Positions 26,214 through 35,653 of a DNA stretch of 64,000 nt are shown here, one piece after another. The position numbers and the translations under genes are program-made. The first letter of the stretch is position 1, and each line of letters begins with the position of its first letter. Source of the stretch: Rhodonellum psychrophilum GCM71 = DSM 17998 (GTDB taxonomy: Bacteria; Bacteroidota; Bacteroidia; Cytophagales; Cyclobacteriaceae); NCBI RefSeq assembly GCF_000381545.1, contig NZ_KB906695.1, positions 1 through 64,000 of the forward strand, given 5' to 3'. The notes beneath the pieces were generated by a model. That model saw nothing but the letters and a program-made list of their open reading frames with translations. It did not search any database and had not been told where the DNA came from.

Positions 26214-27782
26214 ATGCAAAAGAAAAATTACCAATCTATCGGAAAACAATTTGGCTTGTTCCTTTTTGGTTTTACCATTATCGCTAGCTCCTGTCAGGAA
26301 CTTGGCGAAGATCAGACAATCGCAGAAATGGAGAATGTGTCCTTGATAAAGGAGCAGGGTTTTATACCCGGAAAATTTATCGTGGTCCTTCAGGAAGATA
26401 ATCTTCAGCTAAATTTCAGGAAAACTGACAGTTATGAAGATGTACAGGCGGGCATGAGGATTGTTTCCAATGATCTGGCAGCCCGATACAATGTCTCCGA
26501 ACAAAAAATAGATCGCGTTTATGGTAACCTGCTTACCGGATTTTCTGTTGAGTTGACCTCCCGACAACTAGAGGCAATGGAGCAGGATCCGGCCGTGAGC
26601 TATATCGAACAGGATGGCTATGCCTATGCCAGTACAACAACAACCCAATCCAATGCAACTTGGGGTTTGGATAGGATAGACCAGCGGGCATTGCCTTTGA
26701 ATGCAAATTACGAATACAAAACAACAGGTTCTGGTGTTACTGCTTATATCATCGATACTGGCATTAAACGTGACCATGTTGATTTTGGTGTAAGGGCACA
26801 AGCCTCAGGGTTTGATGCCTTCGGAGGTAATGGAGAGGACTGCAACGGTCATGGGAGTCATGTTGCAGGTACTGTTGGCGGGACAATTTATGGCGTAGCC
26901 AAAGGAGTCTCGTTGGTAGCGGTCAGGGTACTGGATTGTAATGGATCAGGATCCTGGAGCGGGGTAGTAGCCGGAATGGACTGGGTAGCCTCAAATGGAA
27001 GCAACAAGTTAAGTGTGGCCAACATGTCTCTTGGAGGTGGTGCTAGCCAAACTATAGACGATGCAGTGGGGAGAATGTATGATGCCGGTATTCCTGTAAT
27101 TGTTGCTGCGGGAAATGGAGACAGTCGTGGAAGAGAGCAACCTGCCTGTAATTATTCCCCCGCAAGAGCCCCTAAGGCCTATACTGTCGGTGCCACTACT
27201 ACAACAGATGGAAAAACCTCATGGTCAAATTACGGTAGCTGTGTAGATATTTTTGCCCCTGGTGCTGGAATAACTTCTGCTTGGTATACCAGTAATACCG
27301 CACTCAGCACCATTAGCGGTACAAGTATGGCATCTCCTCACGTAGCAGGGGTTGCAGCGCTTTATTTAGAGGCGAATACTACTGCAGGTGTGCAGGCAGT
27401 TTATGATTTTATTTCTGCTACCGCTACCCAAGGAATCGTCACGAACTCCAGCACTGCTAAAAATCATCTCCTGTATTCTCTGGGAGAAGGAAACAATAAC
27501 GGCGGTCCAATTGTGGATCCAGTGGATCCAGAACCAGCTAGTATTGTACTTTCAGGTTCAGGCGCTAAGATTAAGGGTTTGTTTACTGCCAATTTGAAAT
27601 GGAATGGAGCAAGTTCTGCTAATGTGGACATTTACAGAGGTTCTGTAAAAGTTGCGACCATTTCCAGTGCAACCGGTCAATATACAGATAACACAGGCTT
27701 AAAAGGAGGCGGTTCCGTCACCTATAAAGTTTGTGAAGCTGGAACGGGAACTTGTTCCAATGCATTGACTTTAAACTATTAA
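26214..27782 (+). CDS. Subtilisin-like serine protease lipoprotein (S8, proteinase K type)
   Basis: 522 aa. The lipoprotein signal has its cysteine at 27 (TIIASSC|QEL). An I9 inhibitor propeptide (about 52-137, IPGKFIVVLQ to AVSYIEQDGY) precedes the catalytic domain with Asp181 (IIDTGIKRDH), His213 (NGHGSHVAGT), the oxyanion Asn in VAAGNGDS, and Ser371 (GTSMASPHVAG). After a linker (PIVDPVDPEP) comes a beta-sandwich domain of about 80 residues at the C-terminus. All catalytic residues are present. It is expected to be tethered to the cell envelope or released after processing. Single gene with its own terminator. Confidence 0.95.
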   Translation: MQKKNYQSIGKQFGLFLFGFTIIASSCQELGEDQTIAEMENVSLIKEQGFIPGKFIVVLQEDNLQLNFRKTDSYEDVQAGMRIVSNDLAARYNVSEQKIDRVYGNLLTGFSVELTSRQLEAMEQDPAVSYIEQDGYAYASTTTTQSNATWGLDRIDQRALPLNANYEYKTTGSGVTAYIIDTGIKRDHVDFGVRAQASGFDAFGGNGEDCNGHGSHVAGTVGGTIYGVAKGVSLVAVRVLDCNGSGSWSGVVAGMDWVASNGSNKLSVANMSLGGGASQTIDDAVGRMYDAGIPVIVAAGNGDSRGREQPACNYSPARAPKAYTVGATTTTDGKTSWSNYGSCVDIFAPGAGITSAWYTSNTALSTISGTSMASPHVAGVAALYLEANTTAGVQAVYDFISATATQGIVTNSSTAKNHLLYSLGEGNNNGGPIVDPVDPEPASIVLSGSGAKIKGLFTANLKWNGASSANVDIYRGSVKVATISSATGQYTDNTGLKGGGSVTYKVCEAGTGTCSNALTLNY

Positions 27783-27807
27783 TACCAATTTCAATTAAGA
27801 GCAAATG

Positions 27808-27841
27808 AGAGCCGTTCGGAAATTCTGAACGGCTCTTTTTT
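27808..27841 (+). terminator. Terminator after the subtilase gene
   Basis: AGAGCCGTTC, a 9-base loop, GAACGGCTCT followed by T5, about 25 bases after the stop. It directly abuts the 3' end of the convergent DUF3820 gene. Confidence 0.9.
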
Positions 27842-28055
27842 AACGCATTTTTTTCAGTTGATACAGGATATCCTCAAGACCGTTCAAACGGATTTCATAA
27901 AGTGTACTTAGCCACATCCCAAGTTTTCCCTCCGGGAAACCTTTTTTGTTCATCCAAACCAAATAATCTTCAGGAACATCACAGAGGAGTTTTCCTTTAT
28001 ATTTTCCAAAAGGCATCTTTTTGGTCACCAAATCCATCAGAATTTCTTTATCCAT
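27840..28055 (-). CDS. DUF3820 family protein
   Basis: 71 aa cytoplasmic protein. The signature is MPFGKYKGKLLCDVPEDYLVW and a C-terminal MWLSTLYEIRLNGLEDIL. This family (also called putative quorum-sensing-regulated virulence factor) has no firm function; the MPFGKYKG motif also occurs next to nuclease domains. I chose ATG 28055 over an upstream TTG. An exact -7 element ends 3 bases before this ATG, so the mRNA may be leaderless. Confidence 0.88.
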   Translation of the reverse strand: MDKEILMDLVTKKMPFGKYKGKLLCDVPEDYLVWMNKKGFPEGKLGMWLSTLYEIRLNGLEDILYQLKKMR

Positions 28056-28058
28056 TCC

Positions 28059-28066
28059 CAAATGTA
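28059..28066 (-). promoter_or_regulatory. -7 element abutting the DUF3820 start
   Basis: On the minus strand TACATTTG, an exact TAnnTTTG match, followed by GGA and then the ATG. With initiation a few bases downstream, transcription would begin at about the start codon. No -33 TTTG is seen. Confidence 0.4.
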
Positions 28067-28241
28067 GATGTTTTTATCTAAGGTAAAATTTTTCACCTGC
28101 GCATTGACACTTTAAACTTTTAGTCATTACAAACCGTCATTAAGTGTTTTTTTGATAAGAAACCAATATCTTGAGGGTTGGAAATAAATTGAATAACATT
28201 CAAAAAACAATTAAGTATCAATCCTCCAACACCAAGTGTCC

Positions 28242-29636
28242 ATGAAAAAATCAATATTCATACTTTATGTACTTTATATCTCACTGCAACCCAGTCTTGG
28301 CCAGGAACTGGCTGGAAGCTGGAAAGGGGAATTAGATGTAATGGGGCAAAAGCTGCCATTGGTATTTAACTTTCAAAAGGAGGGCGGGGAATGGGCCGGA
28401 ACAATGGATAGTCCAAATCAGGGAGCTAAGGGAATTAAACTTTCCAAAGTCCTTTTTGAAGGGATTTTATTGAACTTGGAAATTGCCGCTGGTGGGATAT
28501 CTTATGAAGGAATTCTAACTTCCGAATTGATCAAGGGAAAATTTACCCAAAATGGAATGAATTTCCCCCTCGATCTCCAAAAATTATCTGTAGATGCTGT
28601 GGATGAAGTACCAAAACGACCACAAACTCCAATCGCACCTTTTGATTACGATTTGGAAGAAACCACTTTTGAAAACCTTAGTGCTGGGATTAAGCTGGAA
28701 GGGACAATCACTAAACCAAGAGGGGATGGGCCTTTTCCTGCTGTTATTTTGATTTCAGGTTCAGGCCCACAAGATAGAAACCAGGAAATTTTAGGACATA
28801 AACCATTTTGGGTGGTAGCGGATTACCTGACCAGTCAGGGAATTGTTGTTTTCAGGTATGATGAAAGGGGTGTTGCCACCTCAGAGGGAGATTTTGCAAC
28901 AGCAACTTCCATAGATTTCCAAAAGGATGCAGAAAGTGCTTTGGATCATCTCAGCAAATTTCCATTTGTGGATCAAACCAAAATTGGAGTGATTGGCCAT
29001 TCTGAAGGGGGCATGATCGCTTGGGAAATTGGTGCAGGTGCAATCTCACCCAATTTCCTTGTAGCCTTGGCCGCACCCGTGGTACCCATTTCCGATTTGA
29101 TGGTCAAACAGACCAAAGACATCGCACGTTCTTCCGGTTTGTCAAAAACCTTCGTCGATCAACAGGTTTCTTTTAATGCGTCTTTTTATGAATTGTTGAA
29201 AATGAGCAACAGCGAAGCGGAAGCAAAATCAAAACTGACAGGCTTGATTGAGGAATCGTTGGCAAATCAAGAACTTTCAGATGAAACCAAAAGCCAGCAA
29301 AAGGAAGCTCTCTTGAAAGCTTATGAGCCCAATATCAGCCCTTGGCTCATCAATTTTCTCAAAACCAAACCAGAAATAGCCATTTCAAAAATAAATATTC
29401 CTGTATTTGCCGCCTTTGGTGGAAAGGATCTTCAGGTAAATGCTGCCGAAAACGGCAATTTGTTGAACTCACTTTTTGAGGAGAAAAGTGAGTTGCTCCA
29501 TTTAAAAGTTTATCCAGAAATGAACCATCTTTTCCAAACTGCAAAAACGGGCGCTGTAAGTGAATACAGCCAGATAGAAGAATCTATCAGTGAGGAAGTT
29601 TTGCGGGATATTGCCGCATTTATTTTGAAACGATAA
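28242..29636 (+). CDS. Secreted alpha/beta hydrolase (acyl-peptidase-like)
   Basis: 464 aa. A signal peptide (MKKSIFILYVLYISLQPSLGQ) leads to an N-terminal lipocalin-like beta domain (AGSWKGELDVMGQKLPLVFN, about 22-120). The hydrolase domain follows, with the oxyanion region PAVILISGSGPQDRN, the nucleophile in GVIGHSEGG, then FAAFGGKDLQV for the acid and PEMNHLFQ for the histidine. The triad is complete. Homologues are serine aminopeptidase-like esterases or peptidases of unknown natural substrate. I chose ATG 28242; a GTG two codons upstream is less likely. Confidence 0.9.
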   Translation: MKKSIFILYVLYISLQPSLGQELAGSWKGELDVMGQKLPLVFNFQKEGGEWAGTMDSPNQGAKGIKLSKVLFEGILLNLEIAAGGISYEGILTSELIKGKFTQNGMNFPLDLQKLSVDAVDEVPKRPQTPIAPFDYDLEETTFENLSAGIKLEGTITKPRGDGPFPAVILISGSGPQDRNQEILGHKPFWVVADYLTSQGIVVFRYDERGVATSEGDFATATSIDFQKDAESALDHLSKFPFVDQTKIGVIGHSEGGMIAWEIGAGAISPNFLVALAAPVVPISDLMVKQTKDIARSSGLSKTFVDQQVSFNASFYELLKMSNSEAEAKSKLTGLIEESLANQELSDETKSQQKEALLKAYEPNISPWLINFLKTKPEIAISKINIPVFAAFGGKDLQVNAAENGNLLNSLFEEKSELLHLKVYPEMNHLFQTAKTGAVSEYSQIEESISEEVLRDIAAFILKR

Positions 29637-29700
29637 GGCTAAGAAATAAAAATCATAAACAAGACCAGCCCTTAGATTTTTTTACCTCGGTTGTACTTAA

Positions 29701-29751
29701 AAAAATGGATCCCAAGTGGGCGTATTCCCATCGGGATCCATTTTTTTTTGA
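29701..29751. terminator. Bidirectional terminator
   Basis: AAAATGGATCCC pairs with GGGATCCATTTT (12 bp), flanked by A-run and T-run, between two convergent genes (hydrolase and ggt). Confidence 0.88.
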
Positions 29752-29760
29752 ACAGAACAA

Positions 29761-31476
29761 TCAAAAGCCAATAGCTGTATCGTCGCCTCGCTTATCAGCT
29801 CCACCTTCCAATTTACCGTTTGGCAAAACAAGAATGGCATCGACTTTCCCGATGATTGGCGTATTGTTTTTATTGATCAAATACCCTTTTTTCTCCAATT
29901 CCTTAAGCAGCTCATCAGAGAATCCCTGAGGCTCAAAGGTCACATTATCCGGTAACCACTGGTGGTGGAATCGCGGTGCGTTGACGGCTTGCTGCATGCC
30001 CATATCGAATTCGACCACGTTCAAGATTGTTTGCAATACGGCTGTGATAATGGTGGACCCTCCAGGAGTTCCCACTACCATGAAAAGTTTTCCTTCTTTT
30101 TCCACCAAGGTAGGGGTCATGGAACTGAGCATTCTTTTTCCAGGCTCTATTGCATTGGCTTCGGCACCGATAAGTCCAAACATATTGGGAACACCGGTTT
30201 TGGAGCTGAAATCATCCATCTCATTGTTGAGGAAAAAACCCAAATCATCACAGTACAATTTAGATCCGTATGCGCCATTGAGTGTTGTCGTGATTGAAAC
30301 AGCATTTCCAAAAGGGTCAACGATGGAGTAATGGGTAGTTTCATCACTTTCTTGGAATTGGATTTCACCCTGTGCCAATTCCGATGACAAAGTGGCTTTA
30401 TCGAAGGAGAAAGATTGCATCCTTGCATTTAAATAATCCTTCTCCATCAACTTCCCAACAGGGATTTCCACAAAATCGGGATCTCCCAAATAATAATTTC
30501 TGTCGGCGTAGGCCCTTCTTTCTGCTTCAGTCAGTACCTGGATGAATGGCAGTGAATTATGTCCCAATTGAGCCAAATCAAATTTTTCTACCATTCCCAT
30601 AATTTGCCCCAAAGTGACGCCTCCGCTACTGGGGGGTGCCATGGAGATTATTTTATATCCTTTATAGGGGAAGGTAAGTGGGGTTCTCCATTTGGCTTCA
30701 TAGCTGGCAAGATCCTCCAATGTGATAATTCCGCCGTTTTCCTCCAAAAATTGGACGAGTCGTTTTGCGGTTTCCCCTTTATAAAACTCATCTCTTCCAC
30801 CTTTGGATATCCGCATCAGGGTTTCTGCCAATGCTGGATATTTTATGGTATCGTTCACTTGGTAAGTCGCAGCAAAAAGGGTGTTTTCTCCGCTGACTTT
30901 GATGATATCCGCCCGACTTCCAGCCAATCTTCTCTCTTGCTTTTCAGTGACAATCACTCCTTTTTTTGCCAATTCAATGACGGGAGCAAGGATGACCTCA
31001 ATCGGCAATGATCCAAATTTTCGGTGCACTTCAAAAACCCCTGCGATGGTTCCCGGTATACCAACAGCCATTGCGCCATGTGTGCTTTTGCCAGGGATCA
31101 CGTCGCCATTTTCATCCAAATACATATCCCTTGTAGCGGCCAATGGGGCTTTTTCCCGATAATCAATGGAACCTATTTCTCCATCTGACATCCGGTAAAC
31201 CATAAAGCCTCCGCCACCCAAATTTCCCGCAAATGGATATGCAACAGCCAATGCCAACTCGGTCGCCACCATCGCATCAAAGGCATTCCCTCCTTGTCGA
31301 AGGATTTCAATCCCTATTTCTGAGGCCTCTTTACGGGCCGATACAACCATCGCTTTGGCTGCGACCAATCCATTTTCCTCGGAGACATTGTCTTTTTTTT
31401 CCCCACAGGAGAAAAACAGAAAAAGAAATCCCAAGAATATCGGAAACTGAGAAAAATTCGGCTTGAAGTTTTTCAT
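29761..31476 (-). CDS. ggt: Gamma-glutamyltransferase (lipoprotein)
   Basis: 571 aa Ntn-hydrolase that cleaves or transfers the gamma-glutamyl group of glutathione and related peptides in the periplasm. The lipobox cysteine is at 24 (FLFFSC|GEK). Large-subunit features: [20 protein letters not shown] and GGGGFMVYR. The autocleavage threonine is in ETTHYSIVD (near 383); small-subunit features are SSMTPTLV and [11 protein letters not shown]. It starts one base after the stop of the S9 peptidase gene, so the two form an operon of exported peptide-degrading enzymes. Full length. Confidence 0.96.
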   Translation of the reverse strand: MKNFKPNFSQFPIFLGFLFLFFSCGEKKDNVSEENGLVAAKAMVVSARKEASEIGIEILRQGGNAFDAMVATELALAVAYPFAGNLGGGGFMVYRMSDGEIGSIDYREKAPLAATRDMYLDENGDVIPGKSTHGAMAVGIPGTIAGVFEVHRKFGSLPIEVILAPVIELAKKGVIVTEKQERRLAGSRADIIKVSGENTLFAATYQVNDTIKYPALAETLMRISKGGRDEFYKGETAKRLVQFLEENGGIITLEDLASYEAKWRTPLTFPYKGYKIISMAPPSSGGVTLGQIMGMVEKFDLAQLGHNSLPFIQVLTEAERRAYADRNYYLGDPDFVEIPVGKLMEKDYLNARMQSFSFDKATLSSELAQGEIQFQESDETTHYSIVDPFGNAVSITTTLNGAYGSKLYCDDLGFFLNNEMDDFSSKTGVPNMFGLIGAEANAIEPGKRMLSSMTPTLVEKEGKLFMVVGTPGGSTIITAVLQTILNVVEFDMGMQQAVNAPRFHHQWLPDNVTFEPQGFSDELLKELEKKGYLINKNNTPIIGKVDAILVLPNGKLEGGADKRGDDTAIGF

Positions 31477-31477
31477 G

Positions 31478-33838
31478 TTATTTCAAAAGTGTTTCATTGA
31501 ATAATTTCAGTATTCGCTTGTATTCATCCGTCCAACTGCTGGGCTCCACAAATCCATGGTCCTCAACTGGATAAACTGCCATTTCCCAATTGTCTTTTTC
31601 CAATTCAATGAGTCTTTGGGCCAACCGAACCACATCCTGAAAATGCACATTGACATCCAACATCCCGTGCGCAATCAGCAGATTGCCTTTCAAGCCTTCG
31701 GCGAAGTTGATAGGGGAAGATCTTTCATAAGCAATGGGATCATTGAAAGGCTCATTGAGGATATTCGATGTATAACCGTGATTGTAGTGTGCCCAATCTG
31801 TAACAGAACGCAAGGCACCACCTGATGTGAAGGTCTCAGAGGCATTAAAAAGCGCCATCAATGTGATGAAGCCCCCATAACTGCCTCCATAAATCCCGAT
31901 GCTCCCGGCGTTTACGCCATGCTGGGCCATTAAATATTTTGCCCCATCGACCTGATCTGATAGGTCTTTTCCACCCATATGACGGTATATGGCCGTTCGC
32001 CAATCTCTGCCATATCCTGCAGACCCACGATAGTCAATGTCCAAAACCGTGTATCCCAAATCCGTCAGCAAATTGTGGAACATGTATTCCCTAAAATAAC
32101 TCGACCACCACTTGTGGACATTTTGAAGGTATCCGGCACCATGAACGAAAATAACGGCTGCGCCATTGTTATTGCTCGCATCGGGAGTGTAAAGTCTCGC
32201 TGGGACTTTGGCGCCATCTGCAGCATCAAAGTGGATCAGGGAAGACTCTCTCCAAGGATATTCTTTGAATGCATTGCTTTGCCCGTCGGTCAATTGTTTT
32301 GCCTTTGCCTTGGAAGAATTTGCTTGAAGATACAATTCCCAAGGTTGGTTGCTGGATGAAAAAAGTATCGCCAATTGTTTTTCGTCAGGGGAAAGTGTGA
32401 CGTCGTTGTTTCCAGTCATGCTGGTCAATTTCTCCATTTTCCCACCCATCAATGGCATCTTATAAAAATGCCTTTCTCCAGGATGGACTTCAGAACTGGT
32501 CAAATACCAAGATTTACCATCTTTTGAAATGAAGGGGTTGAAAACTTCGTAATTTCCAGCTGTCAGGGCTTTTTTTGTCCCTGATGTGATGTCCAAAAGA
32601 TAAAGGTGGGAAAATCCTGTTTCCTCGGATTGGAAATAGATGTGTTTGTTGTCGGATAGCCAACCCAAGGTGCCACCGCCAAAACTGGAGCCCACGCCAG
32701 GACCGCCTACCCAGGCCTCATCTCTCTGTCTATCCAACGTTTTAAGTGTCCCTGTTGATAAATCCAAGAGGGATATCCATCTGTCCTTGTTGTCAAAAGA
32801 GCGGATATTGATAATTGCATTCTTGCCATCATTTGAAAAAACAGGGCTGGAAGGAATGATTTTCCGGTCTTTTTCCTCCCATTTCTTTTCAGGGTAATCC
32901 TTGACATAGTCGGGCAGATCCTTGATGCCGGGAAGGTTATCCGCCGATACCATCATTACACTGTCGGTGGTCAAATTATAAATACCCAATTCAACTTTCA
33001 CCGGGTCGTCACCCACTTTCGTTCTTGCAGCGATGTTGGTGGTGTAACCGGTCACCTCAGTGTAATCAGGAACGTCTGTTCTTTTGTTCTCCGAACGCGT
33101 GATCAATGAAAAAGTGACGAATTTCTCGTCAGGAGACAATTGTAGGTTGGATATCTGTTTTGTACCCGTGAAGAAAGGCTTAGGTTTTTTTTCTTCTGTT
33201 GCTTCTCGATACGCCTTTGTTTGTGCTTTTTTATCTTCCCTATCTTTAATGACACCGAGTAATCTTAAATTATCTTCTTTCAGCCATTCCTCTTTTTGGC
33301 TGGCTTTCTTTTCCTTGGATTCGGGATCGACGCCGATTTGGATATTGGTGACTTTTTGGATCTTGCCGGAGGGGATATCAAAAACGTAAAGGTTGTTTTT
33401 GGATTCAAATGCGATGCGGTTTTCATCTTTCAAAAACCTTGGATTGGAAATCCGGTCTCCAAATAAAAGCAAACTCTTTTTTTTGTTTAATGCGGATTCA
33501 TAAAGGAACAATTCATCACTTTTCGAAAAAAGTTTTTTGGTTTTGGAAATGTTGTCTGAGGCATTATTGGGAATAATCTCAAGTTGTTCTTTCAATCCGA
33601 CTTTTGTGATTTGGGAGGTTTGATTGAGGCTGATTTTATACAGTGAATCCGAAGGATCCTGATTTTTGTTGTAGTTGAAATAAATCAATTGCCCTTGGGC
33701 ATCCCAATCCAGGTTTGATGGGAAAGTGCCCATCCACTTGGGATCTTGCATGATCTTCTCTACTGTCAGCTTGTTTTGTGCAATTGACAGGTTAACAAAA
33801 AAGAAAAGAAAGAGAATGGAGGTATGCAGTTTTTTCAT
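31478..33838 (-). CDS. S9 family peptidase (prolyl oligopeptidase/DPP type)
   Basis: 786 aa. A signal peptide ([20 protein letters not shown]) and a beta-propeller domain (about 25-540) are followed by the alpha/beta hydrolase domain: nucleophile in [10 protein letters not shown] (near 652), Asp in [13 protein letters not shown], His in VEDHGF. The triad is complete, and the DPP4/acylaminoacyl-peptidase-like layout suggests a periplasmic peptidase. It is followed by ggt with a one-base gap. A perfect 19-bp hairpin ends two bases before the ATG, which is unusual. Confidence 0.94.
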   Translation of the reverse strand: MKKLHTSILFLFFFVNLSIAQNKLTVEKIMQDPKWMGTFPSNLDWDAQGQLIYFNYNKNQDPSDSLYKISLNQTSQITKVGLKEQLEIIPNNASDNISKTKKLFSKSDELFLYESALNKKKSLLLFGDRISNPRFLKDENRIAFESKNNLYVFDIPSGKIQKVTNIQIGVDPESKEKKASQKEEWLKEDNLRLLGVIKDREDKKAQTKAYREATEEKKPKPFFTGTKQISNLQLSPDEKFVTFSLITRSENKRTDVPDYTEVTGYTTNIAARTKVGDDPVKVELGIYNLTTDSVMMVSADNLPGIKDLPDYVKDYPEKKWEEKDRKIIPSSPVFSNDGKNAIINIRSFDNKDRWISLLDLSTGTLKTLDRQRDEAWVGGPGVGSSFGGGTLGWLSDNKHIYFQSEETGFSHLYLLDITSGTKKALTAGNYEVFNPFISKDGKSWYLTSSEVHPGERHFYKMPLMGGKMEKLTSMTGNNDVTLSPDEKQLAILFSSSNQPWELYLQANSSKAKAKQLTDGQSNAFKEYPWRESSLIHFDAADGAKVPARLYTPDASNNNGAAVIFVHGAGYLQNVHKWWSSYFREYMFHNLLTDLGYTVLDIDYRGSAGYGRDWRTAIYRHMGGKDLSDQVDGAKYLMAQHGVNAGSIGIYGGSYGGFITLMALFNASETFTSGGALRSVTDWAHYNHGYTSNILNEPFNDPIAYERSSPINFAEGLKGNLLIAHGMLDVNVHFQDVVRLAQRLIELEKDNWEMAVYPVEDHGFVEPSSWTDEYKRILKLFNETLLK

Positions 33839-33840
33839 AT

Positions 33841-33884
33841 CAAAGTCCGATTTTTCCGAAAATTATCGGAAAAATCGGACTTTG
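33841..33884. repeat. Perfect 19-bp hairpin at the S9 peptidase start
   Basis: CAAAGTCCGATTTTTCCGA (33841-33859), a 6-base loop, and the exact reverse complement (33866-33884). It lies between the HPt gene stop (33927) and the S9 start codon (33838), both on the minus strand. It may terminate the HPt transcript, although no T-run follows, or hide the S9 start region in the mRNA. Confidence 0.85.
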
Positions 33885-33926
33885 ACTGGAAATAAATTAT
33901 AGGTGGTAAATTTTAATTTTGTGTAG

Positions 33927-34259
33927 TCAAAGATTTTTCAAAAAGGAATTGAGTTCTGCATCCAAAATATCCAAATCCTTAAGCAATTCAAGGTATTTTG
34001 GATGGGAATTTTCAAGGTCAGCTTCAATCTCTTCCAGAAGTTTTCTGGTTTTCATGGCTCCCACATAACTCATACTCGGTTTGGATTTATGACACTTTTT
34101 TTTCACCATTGCCAAATCCCCTGAAACATAATACTGTTCCAAATGCTTCAGATCGTTGAAATTGGTGTCAAGGATGATTTGAATCATCTCTCTAAGCATC
34201 TCCTCATCATCATCACCGAAATACTGAAAAATAATTTGCGGATTTATCAATTGATACAT
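33927..34259 (-). CDS. HPt (histidine phosphotransfer) domain protein
   Basis: 110 aa, consisting of a single four-helix HPt domain. The phospho-accepting histidine is probably His57 in KKKCHKSKPSMSYVGA, matching the pattern (A/C)HxxKxxxxxxG. The first helix has DEEMLREMIQIILDTNFND. Such stand-alone modules relay phosphate between hybrid kinases and response regulators. No kinase or regulator is adjacent, so partners are elsewhere. It precedes the S9-ggt operon, but a large hairpin separates them. Confidence 0.85.
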   Translation of the reverse strand: MYQLINPQIIFQYFGDDDEEMLREMIQIILDTNFNDLKHLEQYYVSGDLAMVKKKCHKSKPSMSYVGAMKTRKLLEEIEADLENSHPKYLELLKDLDILDAELNSFLKNL

Positions 34260-34374
34260 AAAATGTCGTAATTGTTCTTTTGGAGAGTTAAAAACTTAAA
34301 GTAATAATAAAGTAAATTACTTACAATTAGATTAAAATTAAAAACATTTTTTTTTAAATTAGGATTACCTGTTT

Positions 34375-34950
34375 ATGAAAATGACTTTGGGGAAAAGGAT
34401 GGGGGAAAGTTTCTTTGTGCCTTTCCGATTTGGAGTGCTTATAGTTCTTTTGTTTTTAGTTCAAGAAGTGTTTAGAATTGATCTGGCATTTTTGGGTATT
34501 TTCCCGATGAAAATCAAATTTTTGCACGGCGTTCTGTTCTCGCCACTTATTCATGGCAATGTTTTGCATCTCATTTCGAATTTGATTCCTTTTCTGGTAT
34601 TGGGGACAAGTTTGTATTTTTTTTATGATAAAGTAGCCGATCGGGTAATCCTCCAGTGTTATCTTTTTACAAATTTGATCGTTTGGTTTGCTGGCAGACC
34701 CTATTTTCATATCGGGGCGAGTGGTTTGGTTTATGGTTTGGCCTTCTTCATGATCTCCTTGGGGATTTTTAGGGGGACCGTGAAATCAATAATTATCTCC
34801 TTTATCACTATTTTTCTATATGGCGGCATTATCTATGGCGTACTCCCCACAGACAAAAAAATTTCATGGGAGTCTCATTTGGCGGGGACTGCGGTCGGGA
34901 TTGTTTCAGCTTTTCAAGTCAGCAGAAAACGAAAAATTAGTAGTTTTTAA
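34375..34950 (+). CDS. Rhomboid family intramembrane serine protease
   Basis: 191 aa, six predicted membrane segments. Catalytic serine S116 in the HIGASGLVYG motif and histidine H168 in SHLAGTAVG; the oxyanion/HxN region is HGNVLHLISN (60-69). All active-site residues are in place, so it should cleave single-pass membrane proteins. It is shorter than GlpG and lacks an N-terminal cytoplasmic domain. Substrate unknown. The gene is divergent from the HPt gene. Confidence 0.92.
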   Translation: MKMTLGKRMGESFFVPFRFGVLIVLLFLVQEVFRIDLAFLGIFPMKIKFLHGVLFSPLIHGNVLHLISNLIPFLVLGTSLYFFYDKVADRVILQCYLFTNLIVWFAGRPYFHIGASGLVYGLAFFMISLGIFRGTVKSIIISFITIFLYGGIIYGVLPTDKKISWESHLAGTAVGIVSAFQVSRKRKISSF

Positions 34951-35022
34951 ACACGATTGTTTGAACTATTTTTGCCAAAATAAAACCGAATTGGATACAT
35001 TGATGTTAATCTGACAATGCTT

Positions 35023-35199
35023 ATGAATAGGAAAAAACTTATCTTTTTAATAATAGCGGTTCTCTTCATGATAGCCATGGTGATTATTGGAATTGATATT
35101 TCTTCCCGAACCACCTTTCCTGGATCAAAGGGAAACCTGAAAGAAAGAATTGTACCCACCGATAGTATCAAAAAAAATGAAGAACCGAAACAAGATTGA
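35023..35199 (+). CDS. Small single-pass membrane protein
   Basis: 58 aa: a short basic start (MNRKKL), one membrane helix (IFLIIAVLFMIAMVIIGI) and a polar tail of about 35 residues ending KKNEEPKQD. The tail would lie outside the cytoplasm. The family is not recognised. The ATG at 35023 is closer to the helix than the one at 35017. Its 3' end overlaps the next gene by 23 bases, implying translational coupling. Confidence 0.6.
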   Translation: MNRKKLIFLIIAVLFMIAMVIIGIDISSRTTFPGSKGNLKERIVPTDSIKKNEEPKQD

Positions 35200-35638
35200 T
35201 ATCAGTAACTTTGATCTGGAGAAAATGAAGGAGAAGACCACCGATAATCCGGGACTTCTTCCCTACGCGCACCAAGCGGGCAGTGCGATCATTAGACCAG
35301 AGGACAAGGGCAAAATAACCGGAAGGGCTGTATCTGCGATGCATTCACAGACGGATATGCAAATGTCCCAGATTTACCAACAAATGCAGCTTTTGGCAGA
35401 CCAAGCAAAACTTATTCAAAAGCGGTTGGAAGTTTCCGAAAGAATCTATCAAGCCTCGATTGGGTTTGAACCCTTGATCAACCATCATTACTTCCTTTAT
35501 GAAAAAGAAGATGGATCAGATTTTATGAGTATGATTGCACCTGAAGAATGGGGGAGGAAGGGGAGTTTTGCCACCTTCATTGCAGAAGTCAATTTGCTGG
35601 CGGATCATACCTGGGACATCATCCGAAAAGGGGAATAA
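35177..35638 (+). CDS. DUF2452 domain protein
   Basis: 153 aa cytoplasmic protein. The typical DUF2452 core is LLPYAHQAGSAIIRPEDKGK, then MHSQTDMQMSQIYQQMQLLA with a helical segment, and LINHHYFLYEKEDGS with MIAPEEWG. Function unknown, widely conserved in Bacteroidota. The start at ATG 35177 lies inside the preceding small gene. It is followed 15 bases later by a further unknown gene; the three probably form one operon. Confidence 0.88.
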   Translation: MKNRNKIDISNFDLEKMKEKTTDNPGLLPYAHQAGSAIIRPEDKGKITGRAVSAMHSQTDMQMSQIYQQMQLLADQAKLIQKRLEVSERIYQASIGFEPLINHHYFLYEKEDGSDFMSMIAPEEWGRKGSFATFIAEVNLLADHTWDIIRKGE

Positions 35639-35653
35639 ACAAAGTTAAAAATC

